Below are positions 16,197-26,716 of a DNA stretch of 64,000 nt, piece by piece. Below the pieces are notes generated by a model. That model had not been told where the DNA came from. It did not search any database and worked only from the letters and a program-made list of their open reading frames with translations. A program made the translations under genes and the position numbers. Origin of the DNA: Achromobacter pestifer (GTDB lineage: Bacteria > Pseudomonadota > Gammaproteobacteria > Burkholderiales > Burkholderiaceae_B); contig NZ_CP053985.1 in assembly GCF_013267355.1 (NCBI RefSeq), positions 744,001 through 808,000 of the forward strand, in the 5' to 3' direction. The stretch's first letter is position 1, and each line of letters begins with the position of its first letter.

Positions 16197-17105
16197 TCAG
16201 TTGAACACGCCCGTCGACAGGTAGCGGTCGCCGCGGTCGCACACGATGAACACGATGGTGGCGTCGTTGACGCGTTCGGCCACGCGCAGGGCCGCGACCA
16301 GCGCGCCCGCCGAGGAAATCCCGCCGAAGATGCCCTCTTCCGCCGCCAGCCGGCGCGCCATTTGCTCGGCCTCCGCCTGCTCGATGGATTCGTACGCGTC
16401 CACCCGGCTGCGATCGAAGATCTTGGGCAGATAGGCTTCGGGCCACTTGCGTATGCCCGGGATCGACGATCCTTCGGCGGGCTGCGCGCCCACCACCTGC
16501 ACGGCGGGATTGCGCGACTTCAGGTAGGTCGACACGCCCATGATGGTGCCGGTGGTGCCCATGGCGCTCACGAAGTGGGTGACGCGGCCTTCGGTCTGGT
16601 TCCAGATCTCCGGCCCGGTGGTCTCGATGTGGGCGCGGGGATTGTCGGGATTGGCGAACTGGTCCAGCACCAGTCCACGGCCGTCCGCCTGCATGGCGGA
16701 AGCCAGGTCGCGGGCATATTCCATGCCGCCCTTGTCCGCCGGCGTCAGGATCAGCTCGGCGCCATAGGCCGTCATGGCGGCGCGGCGTTCCACCGACAGG
16801 TTGTCCGGCATGATCAGGATCATGCGGTAGCCGCGCATGGCCGCGGCCATGGCCAACGCGATGCCGGTATTGCCGCTCGTGGCCTCGATGAGGGTGTCGC
16901 CCGGCTTGATGTCGCCGCGCTCTTCGGCGCGCGCAATCATCGACAGGGCCGGACGGTCCTTCACGGAGCCGGCGGGATTGTTGCCCTCCAGCTTGGCCAG
17001 GATGACATTGCCCCGGGCTGCGCCCGCGGCCCCGGGAATGCGCTGCAGACGCACCAGCGGCGTGTTGCCGACGGTTTGCTCGATAGTGGGATAGGTAGTA
17101 GTCAT
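16197..17105 (-). CDS. cysM: cysteine synthase B (O-acetylserine sulfhydrylase B)
   Basis: A 302-residue PLP enzyme making cysteine from O-acetylserine (or O-phosphoserine) with sulfide or thiosulfate. Motifs are TVGNTPLVRLQRI, the PLP-lysine segment NNPAGSVKDRPALSM, the substrate loop EATSGNTGIALAMAAA and the phosphate-binding GTTGTIMG. Its length and the NNPAGSVKDR sequence favour CysM over CysK. It ends the conserved core block and converges on the Bug gene across a shared terminator. Confidence 0.94.
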   Translation of the reverse strand: MTTTYPTIEQTVGNTPLVRLQRIPGAAGAARGNVILAKLEGNNPAGSVKDRPALSMIARAEERGDIKPGDTLIEATSGNTGIALAMAAAMRGYRMILIMPDNLSVERRAAMTAYGAELILTPADKGGMEYARDLASAMQADGRGLVLDQFANPDNPRAHIETTGPEIWNQTEGRVTHFVSAMGTTGTIMGVSTYLKSRNPAVQVVGAQPAEGSSIPGIRKWPEAYLPKIFDRSRVDAYESIEQAEAEQMARRLAAEEGIFGGISSAGALVAALRVAERVNDATIVFIVCDRGDRYLSTGVFN

Positions 17106-17183
17106 GCGGACGATAATAACCTCGCCTGACGGCGCGCGGCGCCAAAAGCCGCGCTCCCGCCATGGCTACCCGCGCCGGCCGTC

Positions 17184-17675
17184 TCAGGGCCGGGCGCGGG
17201 CCGCGGACTGGGACGCCGCCGGTTTCGTTTCGGGTTTGGCTTCGGCCTTGGCCGCCGCCCTGCCCTGCGCCGGCTTGGCCGCCGTATCGCCCGCCGCGGC
17301 CTGCGGGCCCGCACCGCCCACCTGCAGGCCTGCCTCTTGCAGGGCCTGCGCCTTTTTCGGACCGATGCCGCGCACACGTTCAGCCAGATCGTTCAGCGAT
17401 TCGAACTTGCCGCCCCGCTCGCGTTCCTTGACGATGATTTCCGCCATGCGCGGACCTATGCCCCGCACGCCCTCCAGCTGCTGGACGTTGGCCTGGTTGA
17501 CGTCGACTGCGTGCGCCAGGGGCGCGGCAAGACTCAGGCCCGCCGTCACCAGCAGCGCGCCCAACGCCTGCCGCAAAGGGTGCGACGGGGTGCCGGAGCC
17601 GCTGGCGGCGCGAGGCCTGCGCCATCTTGCAAAAGGTACTGGCCGAGCGGCGGCCGATTGAAGAAACGGATTCAT
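17184..17675 (-). CDS. ComEA-like helix-hairpin-helix protein
   Basis: A 163-residue exported small protein. A hydrophobic segment (LRQALGALLVTAGLSLAAPL, about residues 35-55) is followed by a ComEA-type domain, VDVNQANVQQLEGVRGIGPR and LAERVRGIGPKKAQALQEAG, with two helix-hairpin-helix GIGP motifs for DNA contact. The C-terminal 45 residues are Ala/Lys/Pro-rich. ComEA domains bind incoming DNA in competence; small betaproteobacterial versions are often otherwise uncharacterised. The start at 17675 has AGGGAG upstream and follows an extra in-frame ATG. It lies between cysM and the hldD terminator. Confidence 0.82.
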   Translation of the reverse strand: MNPFLQSAAARPVPFARWRRPRAASGSGTPSHPLRQALGALLVTAGLSLAAPLAHAVDVNQANVQQLEGVRGIGPRMAEIIVKERERGGKFESLNDLAERVRGIGPKKAQALQEAGLQVGGAGPQAAAGDTAAKPAQGRAAAKAEAKPETKPAASQSAARARP

Positions 17676-17795
17676 GGAAGGTCTCCCTGGAGTCTGGCGC
17701 AACGGCTGTCACGCCACGCCCGGATCATGCTGGCGGCACGCCCATCCACGGCGGCACAGTGAACGCAAACATCCGCCCCGGCAAACCGCCGGGCG

Positions 17796-17822
17796 AAAAA
17801 AAGCCACCGCGAACGGTGGCTT
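17796..17822 (-). terminator. intrinsic terminator after hldD
   Basis: AAGCCACCG (17801-17809) and CGGTGGCTT (17814-17822) form a 9-bp stem with a 4-nt loop, followed on the minus strand by seven Ts. It lies 38 bp beyond the hldD stop. Confidence 0.88.
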
Positions 17823-17859
17823 TCCTGCGGACACGGCGCGGTTGCGCAACGTACCGGAC

Positions 17860-18849
17860 TTACTTGCGGGCGCGCCAGTAGCGCACGTACTCGGTGACGC
17901 CGGTCCGCACGTCGCGCATCGGCGCCTGGAACCCCGCCGCGCGCAGGCGCGTGACGTCGGCCTGCGTGTAGCTCTGGTAGCGCCCTTTCAGGTCGTCCGG
18001 GAACGGGATGTAGCGGATCAGATCCAGTTCGACCAGTTGCGCCAGCGTCAGCTCGGCTTCGCCGCGCTCCGCGCGCAAGGCATTGACCACGCCGGACGCC
18101 ACGTCGTTAAAGGGCTGCGCGCGGCCCGTGCCGCAGTTGAAGATGCCCGACTGCTCGGGGTGGTCCAGGAAGTGCAGATTGACCGCGACCACGTCCTCGA
18201 CGGAGATGAAGTCGCGGCTCTGGCCGCCGTCCACGTAGCCGTCCCAGCCCGCGAACAGGCGCACGTGCCCGTGCTCCAGGAACTGGTTCATGTTGTGGAA
18301 CGCCACCGAGGCCATGCGCCCCTTGTGTTGTTCGTGCGGGCCATAGACGTTGAAATAGCGCAGGCCCACGACCTGTGCGGTCAGGCTGTCCATGCGCTGG
18401 CGCAGGACCTGGTCGAACAGCAGCTTGGAATAGCCGTAGACATTCAGCGGGCCTTCGTTGGCGGGATCTTCCACGTAGATCGAGGAACCGCCATAGACCG
18501 CCGCCGACGAGGCGTACAGGAACGGAATGCGGCGCTCCTGGCAGAACTCGAACAGCTCCAGCGTGACGCGGTAGTTGTTGTCGAGCATGTAGCGGCCGTT
18601 GCGCTCGGTCGTGTCCGAGCACGCACCCTGGTGCAGCACGGCGCGCACTTCGCGCAGGCTGCCGTCGAGGACGCGGCGGCGGAAGTCGTCCTTGTCCATG
18701 TAGTCGGCGATCTGGCAATCGACCAGGTTGACGAACTTATCGCCTTCGGTCAGGTCATCGACCGCGATGATGTCTTGGATGCCGCGGCGGTTGAGCCCGC
18801 GCACCAGGTTGCTGCCTATGAAGCCGGCGGCTCCGGTAACGACGATCAT
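17860..18849 (-). CDS. hldD: ADP-L-glycero-D-manno-heptose 6-epimerase
   Basis: A 329-residue NAD(P)-dependent extended SDR. It has the Rossmann [29 protein letters not shown] and [10 protein letters not shown], the active-site Tyr/Lys in [11 protein letters not shown], and [20 protein letters not shown], typical of HldD. It converts ADP-D-glycero- to ADP-L-glycero-beta-D-manno-heptose for the LPS inner core. Its start overlaps the hldA stop by 4 bp. Confidence 0.96.
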   Translation of the reverse strand: MIVVTGAAGFIGSNLVRGLNRRGIQDIIAVDDLTEGDKFVNLVDCQIADYMDKDDFRRRVLDGSLREVRAVLHQGACSDTTERNGRYMLDNNYRVTLELFEFCQERRIPFLYASSAAVYGGSSIYVEDPANEGPLNVYGYSKLLFDQVLRQRMDSLTAQVVGLRYFNVYGPHEQHKGRMASVAFHNMNQFLEHGHVRLFAGWDGYVDGGQSRDFISVEDVVAVNLHFLDHPEQSGIFNCGTGRAQPFNDVASGVVNALRAERGEAELTLAQLVELDLIRYIPFPDDLKGRYQSYTQADVTRLRAAGFQAPMRDVRTGVTEYVRYWRARK

Positions 18850-19787
18850 GAGAGTTCTCCTGCCAATTCCGCGGCGGTGACGATGGACGTGCCGAGCTTG
18901 CCCACGGCGATGCCGCCGGCCTTGTTGGCCCAGCCCATCGCGTCGACCCAGGGCAGGTCGATGGCGCGCGACACGGCCAGCGTCGCCAGCACGGTATCGC
19001 CCGCGCCGGACACGTCGAACACTTCGTGCGCCTGGGCGTCGATGTGGTCGCGCCCCGCGTCGGTAAACAAAGTCATGCCCTGCTCGGAACGCGTCACGAG
19101 CAAGGCTTCCAGATCCAGGTCGGCGCGCAGGCGCTGCGCGCGATCGGTAAGTTCGGCCTCGGAATTCCAGCGGCCCACGGCCTCCTGCATTTCCGAGCGG
19201 TTGGGGGTGACCAGGGTGGCGCCGCGATACCGGGCGTAGTCGTGGCCCTTGGGGTCCACCAATACCGGCACGCCGGCGCTGCGGGCCAGGGCGATCAGCG
19301 ATTCGACCCGCGTCAGCACGCCCTTGGCGTAGTCGGACAGCACGACGATGTCGTGGTTGGCCAGATGGCGGGCAAAGGCGGCCTCAACGTTGTCCAGCGC
19401 GGCCTGCGCCGGATGCTGCTCGAAGTCCACGCGCAAGAGCTGCTGCTGGCGGCCCAGCACGCGCATCTTCAAGGTGGTGTGCAAGGACGGATCGGCGACC
19501 AGTTCGGCCTGTATGCCGGCCTCGGCGGACAGGCGGCGGACGCTGTCGCCCGCCTCGTCTTCGCCCAGCACGCCGACCAATGTCACATGGCCGCCCAGGG
19601 CCGCCACGTTACGCGCGACGTTGGCCGCGCCGCCCAGGCGGTCTTCGCGACGCGCCACGCGCACCACGGGCACCGGCGCTTCCGGCGAGATGCGTTCGAC
19701 TTCGCCGAACCAGTATCGGTCCAGCATCACATCGCCCACCACGAGGACGCGGCTATGCGAAATGGCTTCGGCGGGAAATGCATTCAT
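18846..19787 (-). CDS. hldA: D-glycero-beta-D-manno-heptose-7-phosphate kinase
   Basis: A 313-residue ribokinase-fold enzyme corresponding to the N-terminal kinase half of E. coli HldE (RfaE). Motifs are [25 protein letters not shown] (opening part), [14 protein letters not shown] and the ATP/anion-hole motif [16 protein letters not shown]. The adenylyltransferase domain of HldE is absent, so a separate hldC is expected elsewhere. It lies between lapB and hldD in the LPS core cluster. Confidence 0.95.
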   Translation of the reverse strand: MNAFPAEAISHSRVLVVGDVMLDRYWFGEVERISPEAPVPVVRVARREDRLGGAANVARNVAALGGHVTLVGVLGEDEAGDSVRRLSAEAGIQAELVADPSLHTTLKMRVLGRQQQLLRVDFEQHPAQAALDNVEAAFARHLANHDIVVLSDYAKGVLTRVESLIALARSAGVPVLVDPKGHDYARYRGATLVTPNRSEMQEAVGRWNSEAELTDRAQRLRADLDLEALLVTRSEQGMTLFTDAGRDHIDAQAHEVFDVSGAGDTVLATLAVSRAIDLPWVDAMGWANKAGGIAVGKLGTSIVTAAELAGELS

Positions 19788-20998
19788 TCAAGTTCTTCCA
19801 AGCGGCGCGGCGCATAGGTTTCCCAGGCGTTGCAGCCGGGACATTGCCAGTAAAAGCGACGCGCCTGAAAACCGCAACTGCGGCATGCGTAGCGGTCCAG
19901 CCGCTGCGTATGCTTGTGGATCAGGCTGCGCAACAGCGTCAGGTCGGCGCCCGGCACCGGTGCTTGCTCGGCGCCGCCTTCCGGATTGGCCAGCTCGGCC
20001 TCCAGCAGGCGGTCCAGCCCCAGCAACGACGGATGGCTGCGCAAGGCATTGCGGGCAAATGCCCATGACGGCGCGGAGCCTTGCTGAGCGCGCAGTTCAC
20101 GGAACAGCACGTTGAACAGGTCCAGCGATGCGTGGCGCGCATACTGCTTCTGCAGCACGTCGAGCCCGGCTTCTTCCTGATTGGCGGCGCGATAGTTCGC
20201 CAGCACCTGCTCGGCCACCAGGCCGGCGTACTCCGGAGCGTCGGTCATGACCGATTCAAGGTACAGGCGTTCGCGCTTCGGGTCCTGTTCGATCAGGGCC
20301 AGGCGAGCGCGCAGCATCGCGGTGCGCACCATGGCGCCCTTGCTCGCACCGGGATCGATGGTCGACAGGGCATGATCGGCGGCGTCCAGCGCCTTGTGGG
20401 CCGCTTCGATGTCGGCAGGCTTGGCCGACAGCGCGGTCTGCGCCTGTTCGCAGTAATAGTGCACGAGCTGCGGCACCGGCTCGTCGACCAGGCCCTGCAG
20501 CGTCTTCACGGCCTCGATGGCGCGCGGCCAGTCGTGCTCGGATTCGTAGATGCGGATCAGCGAACGCAGCGCGGGCAAGGCGTAGCGGGTGTCCTTGAGC
20601 TGCTCGAAGCCGTTTTCGGCGCGGTCCAGCATGCCGGCCTTGAGGAAGTCCTGCGCCAGCTCGTGCTGCGCGTGCTCGCGTTCGGCGGCGGGCAGGTCGG
20701 AACGGTTCAGGAGGCTTTGGTGCACGCGGATGGCGCGCTCCATTTCGCCCCGCCGGCGGAACAGGCTGCCCAGCGCAAAGTGCAGCTCGGTGGTTTCCGG
20801 GTCCAGCTTGGCCACTTCGACGAAGGCGTCAATGGCGCGATCCGGCTCTTCATTGAGCAGAAAATTCAGCCCACGGAAATAGGAGTCGGGCAGGCTGCGG
20901 GTTTCCCGCAGCATTTGCCGGATATCGAAGCGCGCGGCCAGCCAGCCCAGCGCGAACAATACCGGCACGAAAATCAACCACCAAGGTTCAAAATCCAC
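19784..20998 (-). CDS. lapB: LPS assembly regulator LapB (YciM)
   Basis: A 404-residue inner-membrane-anchored TPR protein: an N-terminal membrane helix (WWLIFVPVLFALGWLAARF), TPR repeats from about residue 40 to 330 (for example DRAIDAFVEVAKLDPETTEL), and a C-terminal rubredoxin-like metal site with paired CxxC motifs, YACRSCGF and WQCPGCNAWET. LapB couples LPS synthesis to FtsH-mediated LpxC degradation. The start is a GTG at 20998. It overlaps hldA by 4 bp and follows lapA, the usual lapAB arrangement. Confidence 0.95.
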   Translation of the reverse strand: MDFEPWWLIFVPVLFALGWLAARFDIRQMLRETRSLPDSYFRGLNFLLNEEPDRAIDAFVEVAKLDPETTELHFALGSLFRRRGEMERAIRVHQSLLNRSDLPAAEREHAQHELAQDFLKAGMLDRAENGFEQLKDTRYALPALRSLIRIYESEHDWPRAIEAVKTLQGLVDEPVPQLVHYYCEQAQTALSAKPADIEAAHKALDAADHALSTIDPGASKGAMVRTAMLRARLALIEQDPKRERLYLESVMTDAPEYAGLVAEQVLANYRAANQEEAGLDVLQKQYARHASLDLFNVLFRELRAQQGSAPSWAFARNALRSHPSLLGLDRLLEAELANPEGGAEQAPVPGADLTLLRSLIHKHTQRLDRYACRSCGFQARRFYWQCPGCNAWETYAPRRLEELE

Positions 20999-21052
20999 TG
21001 TGCGGGCTCTTGCGGTAATTCAGTACGGAAAGGGATACAGGGCCGGCGCGCA

Positions 21053-21367
21053 TTACAGCGGCGACATCGGGGCCACGGCCTCCGGCGGCACGGCAGGCGT
21101 GGTGCCGGCCACGGCGGCCTGGACGCGGTCCAGTTCGCGGCGCAGGCGCATGGCTTCGCGGCGGCGGCGCATGGCGGCGGGCACGGTCAGCAACAGACCG
21201 AACAAGGCGCCCAACACGAACACGACCAGCATCACGACGATGAGGGGGACGTCCTGCACCACGTAATCGGCGTAGAACTTCACGGCGACCGGATCCGTGT
21301 TTTTCAATGCGAACATCAATACGGCAACAAACACGAGCAATCGCAGGGCCCAGACTAGGTAGCGCAT
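21053..21367 (-). CDS. lapA: LPS assembly protein A domain protein (LapA, DUF1049)
   Basis: A 104-residue protein with two membrane helices (LVWALRLLVFVAVLMFALKN and PLIVVMLVVFVLGALFGLLL) separated by the DUF1049 segment NTDPVAVKFYADYVVQDVP, then a basic coiled-coil tail (MRRRREAMRLRREL). LapA acts with LapB in controlling LPS synthesis. It precedes lapB by 54 bp, after the ihfB terminator. Confidence 0.92.
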   Translation of the reverse strand: MRYLVWALRLLVFVAVLMFALKNTDPVAVKFYADYVVQDVPLIVVMLVVFVLGALFGLLLTVPAAMRRRREAMRLRRELDRVQAAVAGTTPAVPPEAVAPMSPL

Positions 21368-21429
21368 GGCGCATGCTCCAAAGAATTCAAGACTGTCAAT
21401 TGTAAGCGACGGATCCCGCCTGGCGCCAA

Positions 21430-21460
21430 AAAACAAAGCCCCTTGATTGCTCAAGGGGCT
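21430..21460 (-). terminator. intrinsic terminator after ihfB
   Basis: AGCCCCTTGA (21437-21446) and TCAAGGGGCT (21451-21460) form a perfect 10-bp stem with a 4-nt loop. TTTGTTTTTT follows on the minus strand. It implies that lapAB has its own promoter within about 60 bp, or depends on read-through. Confidence 0.87.
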
Positions 21461-21506
21461 AGGTTCTCGGTCCGATCCGCCCGAAGGCGGCCTTACTGCC
21501 GTGCCG

Positions 21507-21866
21507 TCAATGCATGGCGTGCAGACTCACCATCGACGGCATCGGTTCACTCGATCCAGAGGATTGAGCGTCCTCGTCATTGCCGCCGGCCAAGTCCACC
21601 CGCTCGCGCAGTTCCTTGCCCGCCTTGAAGTGCGGCACCTGTTTACCAGGCACCAGCACCTGTTCGCCGGATTTCGGATTGCGACCGATGCGGGGAGACC
21701 GCTGCGACAGCGAGAAGCTGCCAAAACCGCGGATCTCGATGCGCTGACCCGAGGCCAGGGCCTGGGTCATTGCGTCGAGTACGGTCTTGACCGCGTAATC
21801 GGTGTCGCGGGCGGCCAGCTGAGGATAGCGGGCCGCCAAGGCGGCGATCAGCTCCGACTTGGTCAC
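21507..21866 (-). CDS. ihfB: integration host factor subunit beta
   Basis: A 119-residue HU/IHF-family DNA-bending protein. It starts (GTG at 21866) [20 protein letters not shown] and has the DNA-contacting beta arm region [20 protein letters not shown], then [21 protein letters not shown]. The last 25 residues, acidic then serine-rich, extend beyond the E. coli protein. It follows rpsA by 3 bp, the conserved rpsA-ihfB pairing. Confidence 0.96.
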   Translation of the reverse strand: MTKSELIAALAARYPQLAARDTDYAVKTVLDAMTQALASGQRIEIRGFGSFSLSQRSPRIGRNPKSGEQVLVPGKQVPHFKAGKELRERVDLAGGNDEDAQSSGSSEPMPSMVSLHAMH

Positions 21867-21869
21867 GAA

Positions 21870-23585
21870 TTAACCGTCGTTGCGCTGTTGGTCCAGCTTG
21901 GCCTTCAGCAGCGCGCCGAGGTTGGTGGTGCCGGACGAAGCGCTGGCGTCGGACATGCGCTGGATCGTTTCGGCGGTTTCGGCGTTGTCGCGGGCCTTGA
22001 TCGACAGCTGGATCGAACGCGTCTTGCGGTCGATGTTGACGATCATGGCTTCGATGTTTTCGCCGGCGTTCAGAACGGTGGTGGCATCTTCGACGCGGCC
22101 CGAAGAGATCTCGGAAGCGCGCAGGTAGCCTTCAACGTCCACGGACAGCGTGACAACAGCGCCCTTGGCTTCGACCGACTTGATGGTGCCCGGAACAACG
22201 GCGCCCTTGTCGAAGGTGGCAACGAAGTTGTTGAAGGGGTCGCCTTCCAGCTGCTTGATGCCCAGCGAGATGCGTTCCTTGTCGGTATCGATGCCCAGAA
22301 CCACGGCTTCGATCTCGTCGCCCTTCTTGAAGTTGCGCACGGCTTCTTCGCCGGTTTCCGCCCACGACAGGTCGGACAGGTGAACCAGGCCATCGATGCC
22401 GCCGGGCAGGCCGACGAACACGCCGAAGTCGGTGATCGACTTGATGGCGCCGCGGACCTTGTCACCACGCTTGAAGTTGGTGGCGAACTCTTCCCACGGG
22501 TTCTGGCGGCACTGCTTCATGCCCAGCGAGATGCGACGACGGTCTTCGTCGATTTCCAGGACCATGACTTCGACTTCTTCGCCCAGGGTCACGACCTTGC
22601 GCGGATCGACGTTCTTGTTGGTCCAGTCCATTTCGGAGACGTGCACCAGGCCTTCGATGCCGGCTTCGACTTCAACGAACGCGCCGTAGTCGGTCAGGTT
22701 CGTGACCTTGCCGAACAGGCGGGTGCCTTGCGGGTAGCGGCGAGCCAGGCCCACCCACGGATCTTCGCCCAGCTGCTTGACGCCCAGGGAGACGCGGCTC
22801 TTTTCCTGGTCGAACTTGAGCACCTTGGCTTCGACTTCCTGACCCACTTGCAGGACTTCGGAGGGGTGACGCACACGGCGCCAGGCCATGTCGGTGATGT
22901 GCAGCAGGCCGTCGATGCCGCCCAGGTCCACGAACGCGCCGTAGTCGGTGATGTTCTTGACCACGCCCTTGACCACAGCACCTTCGTGCAGGGTTTCGAG
23001 CAGCTTCTGGCGCTCTTCGCCCATGCTGGCTTCCAGCACCTGGCGACGCGACAGAACGACGTTGTTGCGCTTGCGGTCGAGCTTGATGACCTTGAATTCG
23101 AGGGTCTTGCCTTCGTACGGGGTGGTGTCCTTGACCGGACGCAGGTCCACCAGCGAACCCGGCAGGAACGCGCGGATGCCGTTGGTCATGACAGTCAGGC
23201 CGCCCTTCACCTTGCCGGTGATGGTGCCGGTAACCAGCTCGCCGTTTTCCAGGGCCTTTTCCAGTTGCAGCCAGGCCGACAGGCGCTTGGCGCGGTCACG
23301 CGACAGGATGGTGTCGCCGTAGCCGTTTTCCAGGGAATCGATGGCCACCGAGACGAAATCGCCGGGTTGCACTTCGAGCTCGCCCTGGTCGTTCAGGAAC
23401 TCTTCCAGGGGGATCAGCGCTTCGGACTTCAGGCCGGCGTTGACGACGACGAAGTTGTGGTCGACGCGGACGACTTCGGCGCTGATGACCTCGCCGGACT
23501 TCATGTCCTGGCTCTTGAGGCTCTGTGCGAAAAGGTCGGCGAAGCTTTCGCCGCCGGTGGCGACGGTAGTGGAAACGGAAGACAT
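21870..23585 (-). CDS. rpsA: 30S ribosomal protein S1
   Basis: A 571-residue protein with six S1 RNA-binding repeats. The later ones show the typical pattern, for example [40 protein letters not shown] and [21 protein letters not shown]1 brings mRNA to the 30S subunit and is essential. The start at 23585 ([15 protein letters not shown]) was chosen over an ATG five codons earlier because it fits the usual length for this group. Confidence 0.97.
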   Translation of the reverse strand: MSSVSTTVATGGESFADLFAQSLKSQDMKSGEVISAEVVRVDHNFVVVNAGLKSEALIPLEEFLNDQGELEVQPGDFVSVAIDSLENGYGDTILSRDRAKRLSAWLQLEKALENGELVTGTITGKVKGGLTVMTNGIRAFLPGSLVDLRPVKDTTPYEGKTLEFKVIKLDRKRNNVVLSRRQVLEASMGEERQKLLETLHEGAVVKGVVKNITDYGAFVDLGGIDGLLHITDMAWRRVRHPSEVLQVGQEVEAKVLKFDQEKSRVSLGVKQLGEDPWVGLARRYPQGTRLFGKVTNLTDYGAFVEVEAGIEGLVHVSEMDWTNKNVDPRKVVTLGEEVEVMVLEIDEDRRRISLGMKQCRQNPWEEFATNFKRGDKVRGAIKSITDFGVFVGLPGGIDGLVHLSDLSWAETGEEAVRNFKKGDEIEAVVLGIDTDKERISLGIKQLEGDPFNNFVATFDKGAVVPGTIKSVEAKGAVVTLSVDVEGYLRASEISSGRVEDATTVLNAGENIEAMIVNIDRKTRSIQLSIKARDNAETAETIQRMSDASASSGTTNLGALLKAKLDQQRNDG

Positions 23586-23782
23586 GGGGTTGAAATCCAT
23601 TGGGCCGAAATGGCCGTTAAAAACACACCGCAGCGGATTGCCCGCCACAGTGGAGTCAAAATGCCTGTTTGCCGGTTCGCCCTTGCGGGGTGGCCCGTGG
23701 GGGTTGCGCCTGGCTTGAACAGGGCCGATAAAAAAAACAGAAACCTGCGGAGGATTCGCGGGGAAAGTCCGGGACCGATAAC

Positions 23783-24472
23783 TCAGTCCGCGGCGGCGTT
23801 CTTCCAGAAATCCAGTATTGCCTGCACCGTTTCCGCAATCGTCAAATCAGACGAATCCAGCACGTGTGCATCCGCTGCGGGAACCAAGGGAGCCGTAGTT
23901 CGCCCGGTATCGCGGGCGTCCCGCTCGCGCATATCCCGTAGAAGGTCATCAAGATTAGCAGAAATTCCCTTTTCGATCAACTGCTTACAGCGCCTCTGCG
24001 CCCGCGCGACCACATCGGCGACCAGGAACACCTTCAGGGGCGCATCGGGAAACACCACCGTGCCCATGTCGCGACCGTCCGCAACCAGGCCCGGAGCCAC
24101 CCGGAAGGCGCGCTGGCGTTCGAGCAGCGCCTGGCGCACGCCCGGGAAGGCGGCCACGCAGGAAGCGAAATTACCGACTTCCTCGCGGCGGATCTCGTGG
24201 CCGACGTCCACGCCTTCGAGGTAGACATGCGGGCCTTCGAAACGCACGTCCAGGGTTTCGGCCACGCGCGCCACGCCGGGCTCGTCCTCGGCCGACAAGC
24301 CGCGGTTCAGCGCCGCCAGCGCGGTCAGGCGATAGAGCGCGCCGCTGTCGAGCACGGCCCAGCCCAACGCCTTGGCGACGCGGTGGGCCACCGTGCCCTT
24401 GCCGGACGCGGTGGGGCCGTCAATGGTGATGACGGGGACAGAAGAGGAAGTTGCAGAGGGAATCGAAGTCAT
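23783..24472 (-). CDS. cmk: cytidylate kinase
   Basis: A 229-residue CMP/dCMP kinase. It has the P-loop [55 protein letters not shown] and [16 protein letters not shown]. It phosphorylates CMP and dCMP for nucleotide recycling. It lies between aroA and rpsA as in many proteobacteria. About 197 bp separate it from rpsA, which must hold the rpsA promoter; no convincing -35/-10 pair could be picked there. Confidence 0.96.
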   Translation of the reverse strand: MTSIPSATSSSVPVITIDGPTASGKGTVAHRVAKALGWAVLDSGALYRLTALAALNRGLSAEDEPGVARVAETLDVRFEGPHVYLEGVDVGHEIRREEVGNFASCVAAFPGVRQALLERQRAFRVAPGLVADGRDMGTVVFPDAPLKVFLVADVVARAQRRCKQLIEKGISANLDDLLRDMRERDARDTGRTTAPLVPAADAHVLDSSDLTIAETVQAILDFWKNAAAD

Positions 24473-24485
24473 GGGCAATTCTGCG

Positions 24486-25808
24486 CTAGGCCGCTACCAG
24501 GCCCGCGTAAACATCAAAGTAACCCGGGAAGGTCTTGCTGACGCAGCCCGGGTCGAGGATACGGACGGCCGCCGGCCCGAAAGCCGCCAGCGAGAAGCAC
24601 ATGGCCATGCGGTGGTCGTCCCAGGTGCCGATGTGCGCGTCGCGCCAGGCATCTTGTGCCGGTGGCGTCACGCGCAGCCAATCCGGCCCCGATTCCACCT
24701 GCGCGCCCAGCTTTTCCAGCTCGGTCTGCATGGCATGGATGCGGTCGGTTTCCTTGACGCGCCAGCTGCCGATGTTGCGCAGGCGGCACGGGCCGTCGGC
24801 GTACAGCGCCAGGGCGGCCGCGGTCATGGCGGCGTCGGGAATCAGGTTGAAGTCGGTATCGAAGGCCTTCAGGCGTTCGCCCTGGGCGACGCGCGCACCA
24901 GACACTTCGATCCAGTCGGGGCCGTAGGTCACGGTGGCGCCCATGTCGGCCAGCGTATCGGCAAAGGCGACGTCGCCCTGGATGCTGTCGGCGCCCACGC
25001 CGGTCACGCGCAGCGGCCCGCCGCCGATCGCACCCAGCGCCAGGAAGTACGAAGCCGTGGAAGCGTCGCCTTCCACGGCGATCTGCCCGGGGCTGCGATA
25101 GGCCGCCCCGCCGTCGATGACGAAGCGGCTCCAGCCGTCGCGCCGCACCTGCACGCCGAAGCGCGCCATCAGGTTCAGCGTGATCTCGATGTAGGGCTTG
25201 GAGATGAGTTCGCCCAGTACCTCGATCGTGACCGGCTTGCCGCTGCGGCCAGCCTGCAGCGGCGCGGCCATCAGCAAGGCGGTCAGGAACTGGCTGGACA
25301 CCGAGCCCTGCACGCGCGTGACCGCGTCGGCCGCGATGTCGCCGCGGCCGATGTGCAGGGGCGGGTAGCCGGGCTGGCCCAGGTAGTCGATGCTGGCGCC
25401 CAGACCCTTGAGCGCGTCGACCAGGTCGCCGATGGGCCGCTCGTGCATGCGCGCCACGCCCGACAGGCGGTAGTCGCCGCCCATCAGCGCCAGCGCGGCG
25501 GTCAGCGGCCGGATCGCGGTGCCGGCGTTGCCCATGAACAGGTCGGCGCTTTCAACGGGAAAGCGGCGCACACCCTGCACCGTGACGCTGCCGGCCTCCA
25601 GTTCCGACACCAGCACGCCCAGCTGGCGCAAGGCGCCGAGCATGACGCGAGTGTCGTCGGAATCCAGCAGGCCGGTGATGACCGTGCTGCCCTCGGCGAT
25701 GGCGGACAGCAGCAGCACGCGGTTGGAAATGCTCTTGGAACCCGGCAGGGCGATCACGCCCCGCGCTTGCCGCACGCGCGGCAGGTCGATAAAAGGCAAA
25801 GCGCCCAT
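24486..25808 (-). CDS. aroA: 3-phosphoshikimate 1-carboxyvinyltransferase (EPSP synthase)
   Basis: A 440-residue shikimate-pathway enzyme joining shikimate 3-phosphate and phosphoenolpyruvate. Motifs are [37 protein letters not shown] (PEP-binding LxxGNAGTAxRP), [19 protein letters not shown] and [25 protein letters not shown] has the class I (glyphosate-sensitive) form. It follows tyrA by 5 bp. Confidence 0.97.
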   Translation of the reverse strand: MGALPFIDLPRVRQARGVIALPGSKSISNRVLLLSAIAEGSTVITGLLDSDDTRVMLGALRQLGVLVSELEAGSVTVQGVRRFPVESADLFMGNAGTAIRPLTAALALMGGDYRLSGVARMHERPIGDLVDALKGLGASIDYLGQPGYPPLHIGRGDIAADAVTRVQGSVSSQFLTALLMAAPLQAGRSGKPVTIEVLGELISKPYIEITLNLMARFGVQVRRDGWSRFVIDGGAAYRSPGQIAVEGDASTASYFLALGAIGGGPLRVTGVGADSIQGDVAFADTLADMGATVTYGPDWIEVSGARVAQGERLKAFDTDFNLIPDAAMTAAALALYADGPCRLRNIGSWRVKETDRIHAMQTELEKLGAQVESGPDWLRVTPPAQDAWRDAHIGTWDDHRMAMCFSLAAFGPAAVRILDPGCVSKTFPGYFDVYAGLVAA

Positions 25809-25813
25809 GTCAG

Positions 25814-26716
25814 CTACTCCTTGCGCCAGTTGCGGCGGGCGCGGGCCGCCGTGTCCAGCAGCGTCAGCAAAGCCGCGCCATCGCCGTCGGCAATGGCGCG
25901 TTCGGCACGATCCAGCACCGCGCGCACGTCGGCCAGTTCGGCCAGCATCGCGTCGCGGTTGGACAGAAAAATGTCGCGCCACATTTCCGGCGAACCCGCG
26001 GCGATACGCGTGAAGTCGCGAAAGCCGCTGCCCGCCAGAGCCAAGCGCGTGGAGGCGTCGGCGGCCTCGGCCACCTGCTCCATGTATACCGCCGACAGCA
26101 GATGCGGCAGATGGCTGACCGAAGCCAGCACCCGGTCATGGGCGTCGGCATCCATGTCGATCACGTCCGCCCCGCAAGCCTGCCATGCGTGGCGCACCAG
26201 GCCCAGGGAAGACTCGCCGTTCTCGGCCAAGGGCGTCAGGATGACGGTGCGGTTGCGGTACAGATCGGCATCGGCCGCCTCGGGCCCGGTGCGTTCGGCG
26301 CCGGCGATGGGATGGCCGGGCACGAACTGCGCGGCCCGGTCGCCGAGCGCCGCACGCGCGGCCGCAACCACCTCCGCCTTGGTACTGCCCGCATCGGTCA
26401 GCACGGTGGCAGGACGCAGATGCGCGCGCATGCGCGACAGCACGTCGGCCAGCCCGCCCACCGGCGTCGCCAGCAGGACCAGATCGGCGCGCGCCGCGGC
26501 ATCTTCAAGAGAAGCGGCCTCGTCGATCAGCCCCAGCTCGACGGCGCGGGCCAGCGATTGCGCATTGCGCCCCACCCCCAGCACCCGGCCCACCTGCCCC
26601 GCCCGGCGCAAGGCCGCGGCGAAGGATCCGCCGATCAGGCCCACGCCCACGACGGCCAATACAGGAATCAGGGGGCCAGCGGCCCCCTGATCGAATTTCG
26701 GTGACGCGTCGTTCAT
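25814..26716 (-). CDS. tyrA: prephenate dehydrogenase
   Basis: A 300-residue NAD-dependent dehydrogenase of tyrosine biosynthesis. It has a Rossmann fold near the N-terminus ([20 protein letters not shown]), [31 protein letters not shown] and the conserved [12 protein letters not shown] and [12 protein letters not shown]. It oxidatively decarboxylates prephenate (or arogenate). The ATG at 26716 overlaps the hisC stop by 4 bp. Confidence 0.96.
   Translation of the reverse strand: MNDASPKFDQGAAGPLIPVLAVVGVGLIGGSFAAALRRAGQVGRVLGVGRNAQSLARAVELGLIDEAASLEDAAARADLVLLATPVGGLADVLSRMRAHLRPATVLTDAGSTKAEVVAAARAALGDRAAQFVPGHPIAGAERTGPEAADADLYRNRTVILTPLAENGESSLGLVRHAWQACGADVIDMDADAHDRVLASVSHLPHLLSAVYMEQVAEAADASTRLALAGSGFRDFTRIAAGSPEMWRDIFLSNRDAMLAELADVRAVLDRAERAIADGDGAALLTLLDTAARARRNWRKE

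Noticed and set aside
21447..24224. Open frame of 925 codons opposite ihfB, rpsA and cmk
   Set aside because: It spans three real genes on the other strand, without a recognisable domain; a codon-bias shadow.
24372..26690. Open frame of 772 codons opposite aroA and tyrA
   Set aside because: Shadow of two well-identified enzymes.
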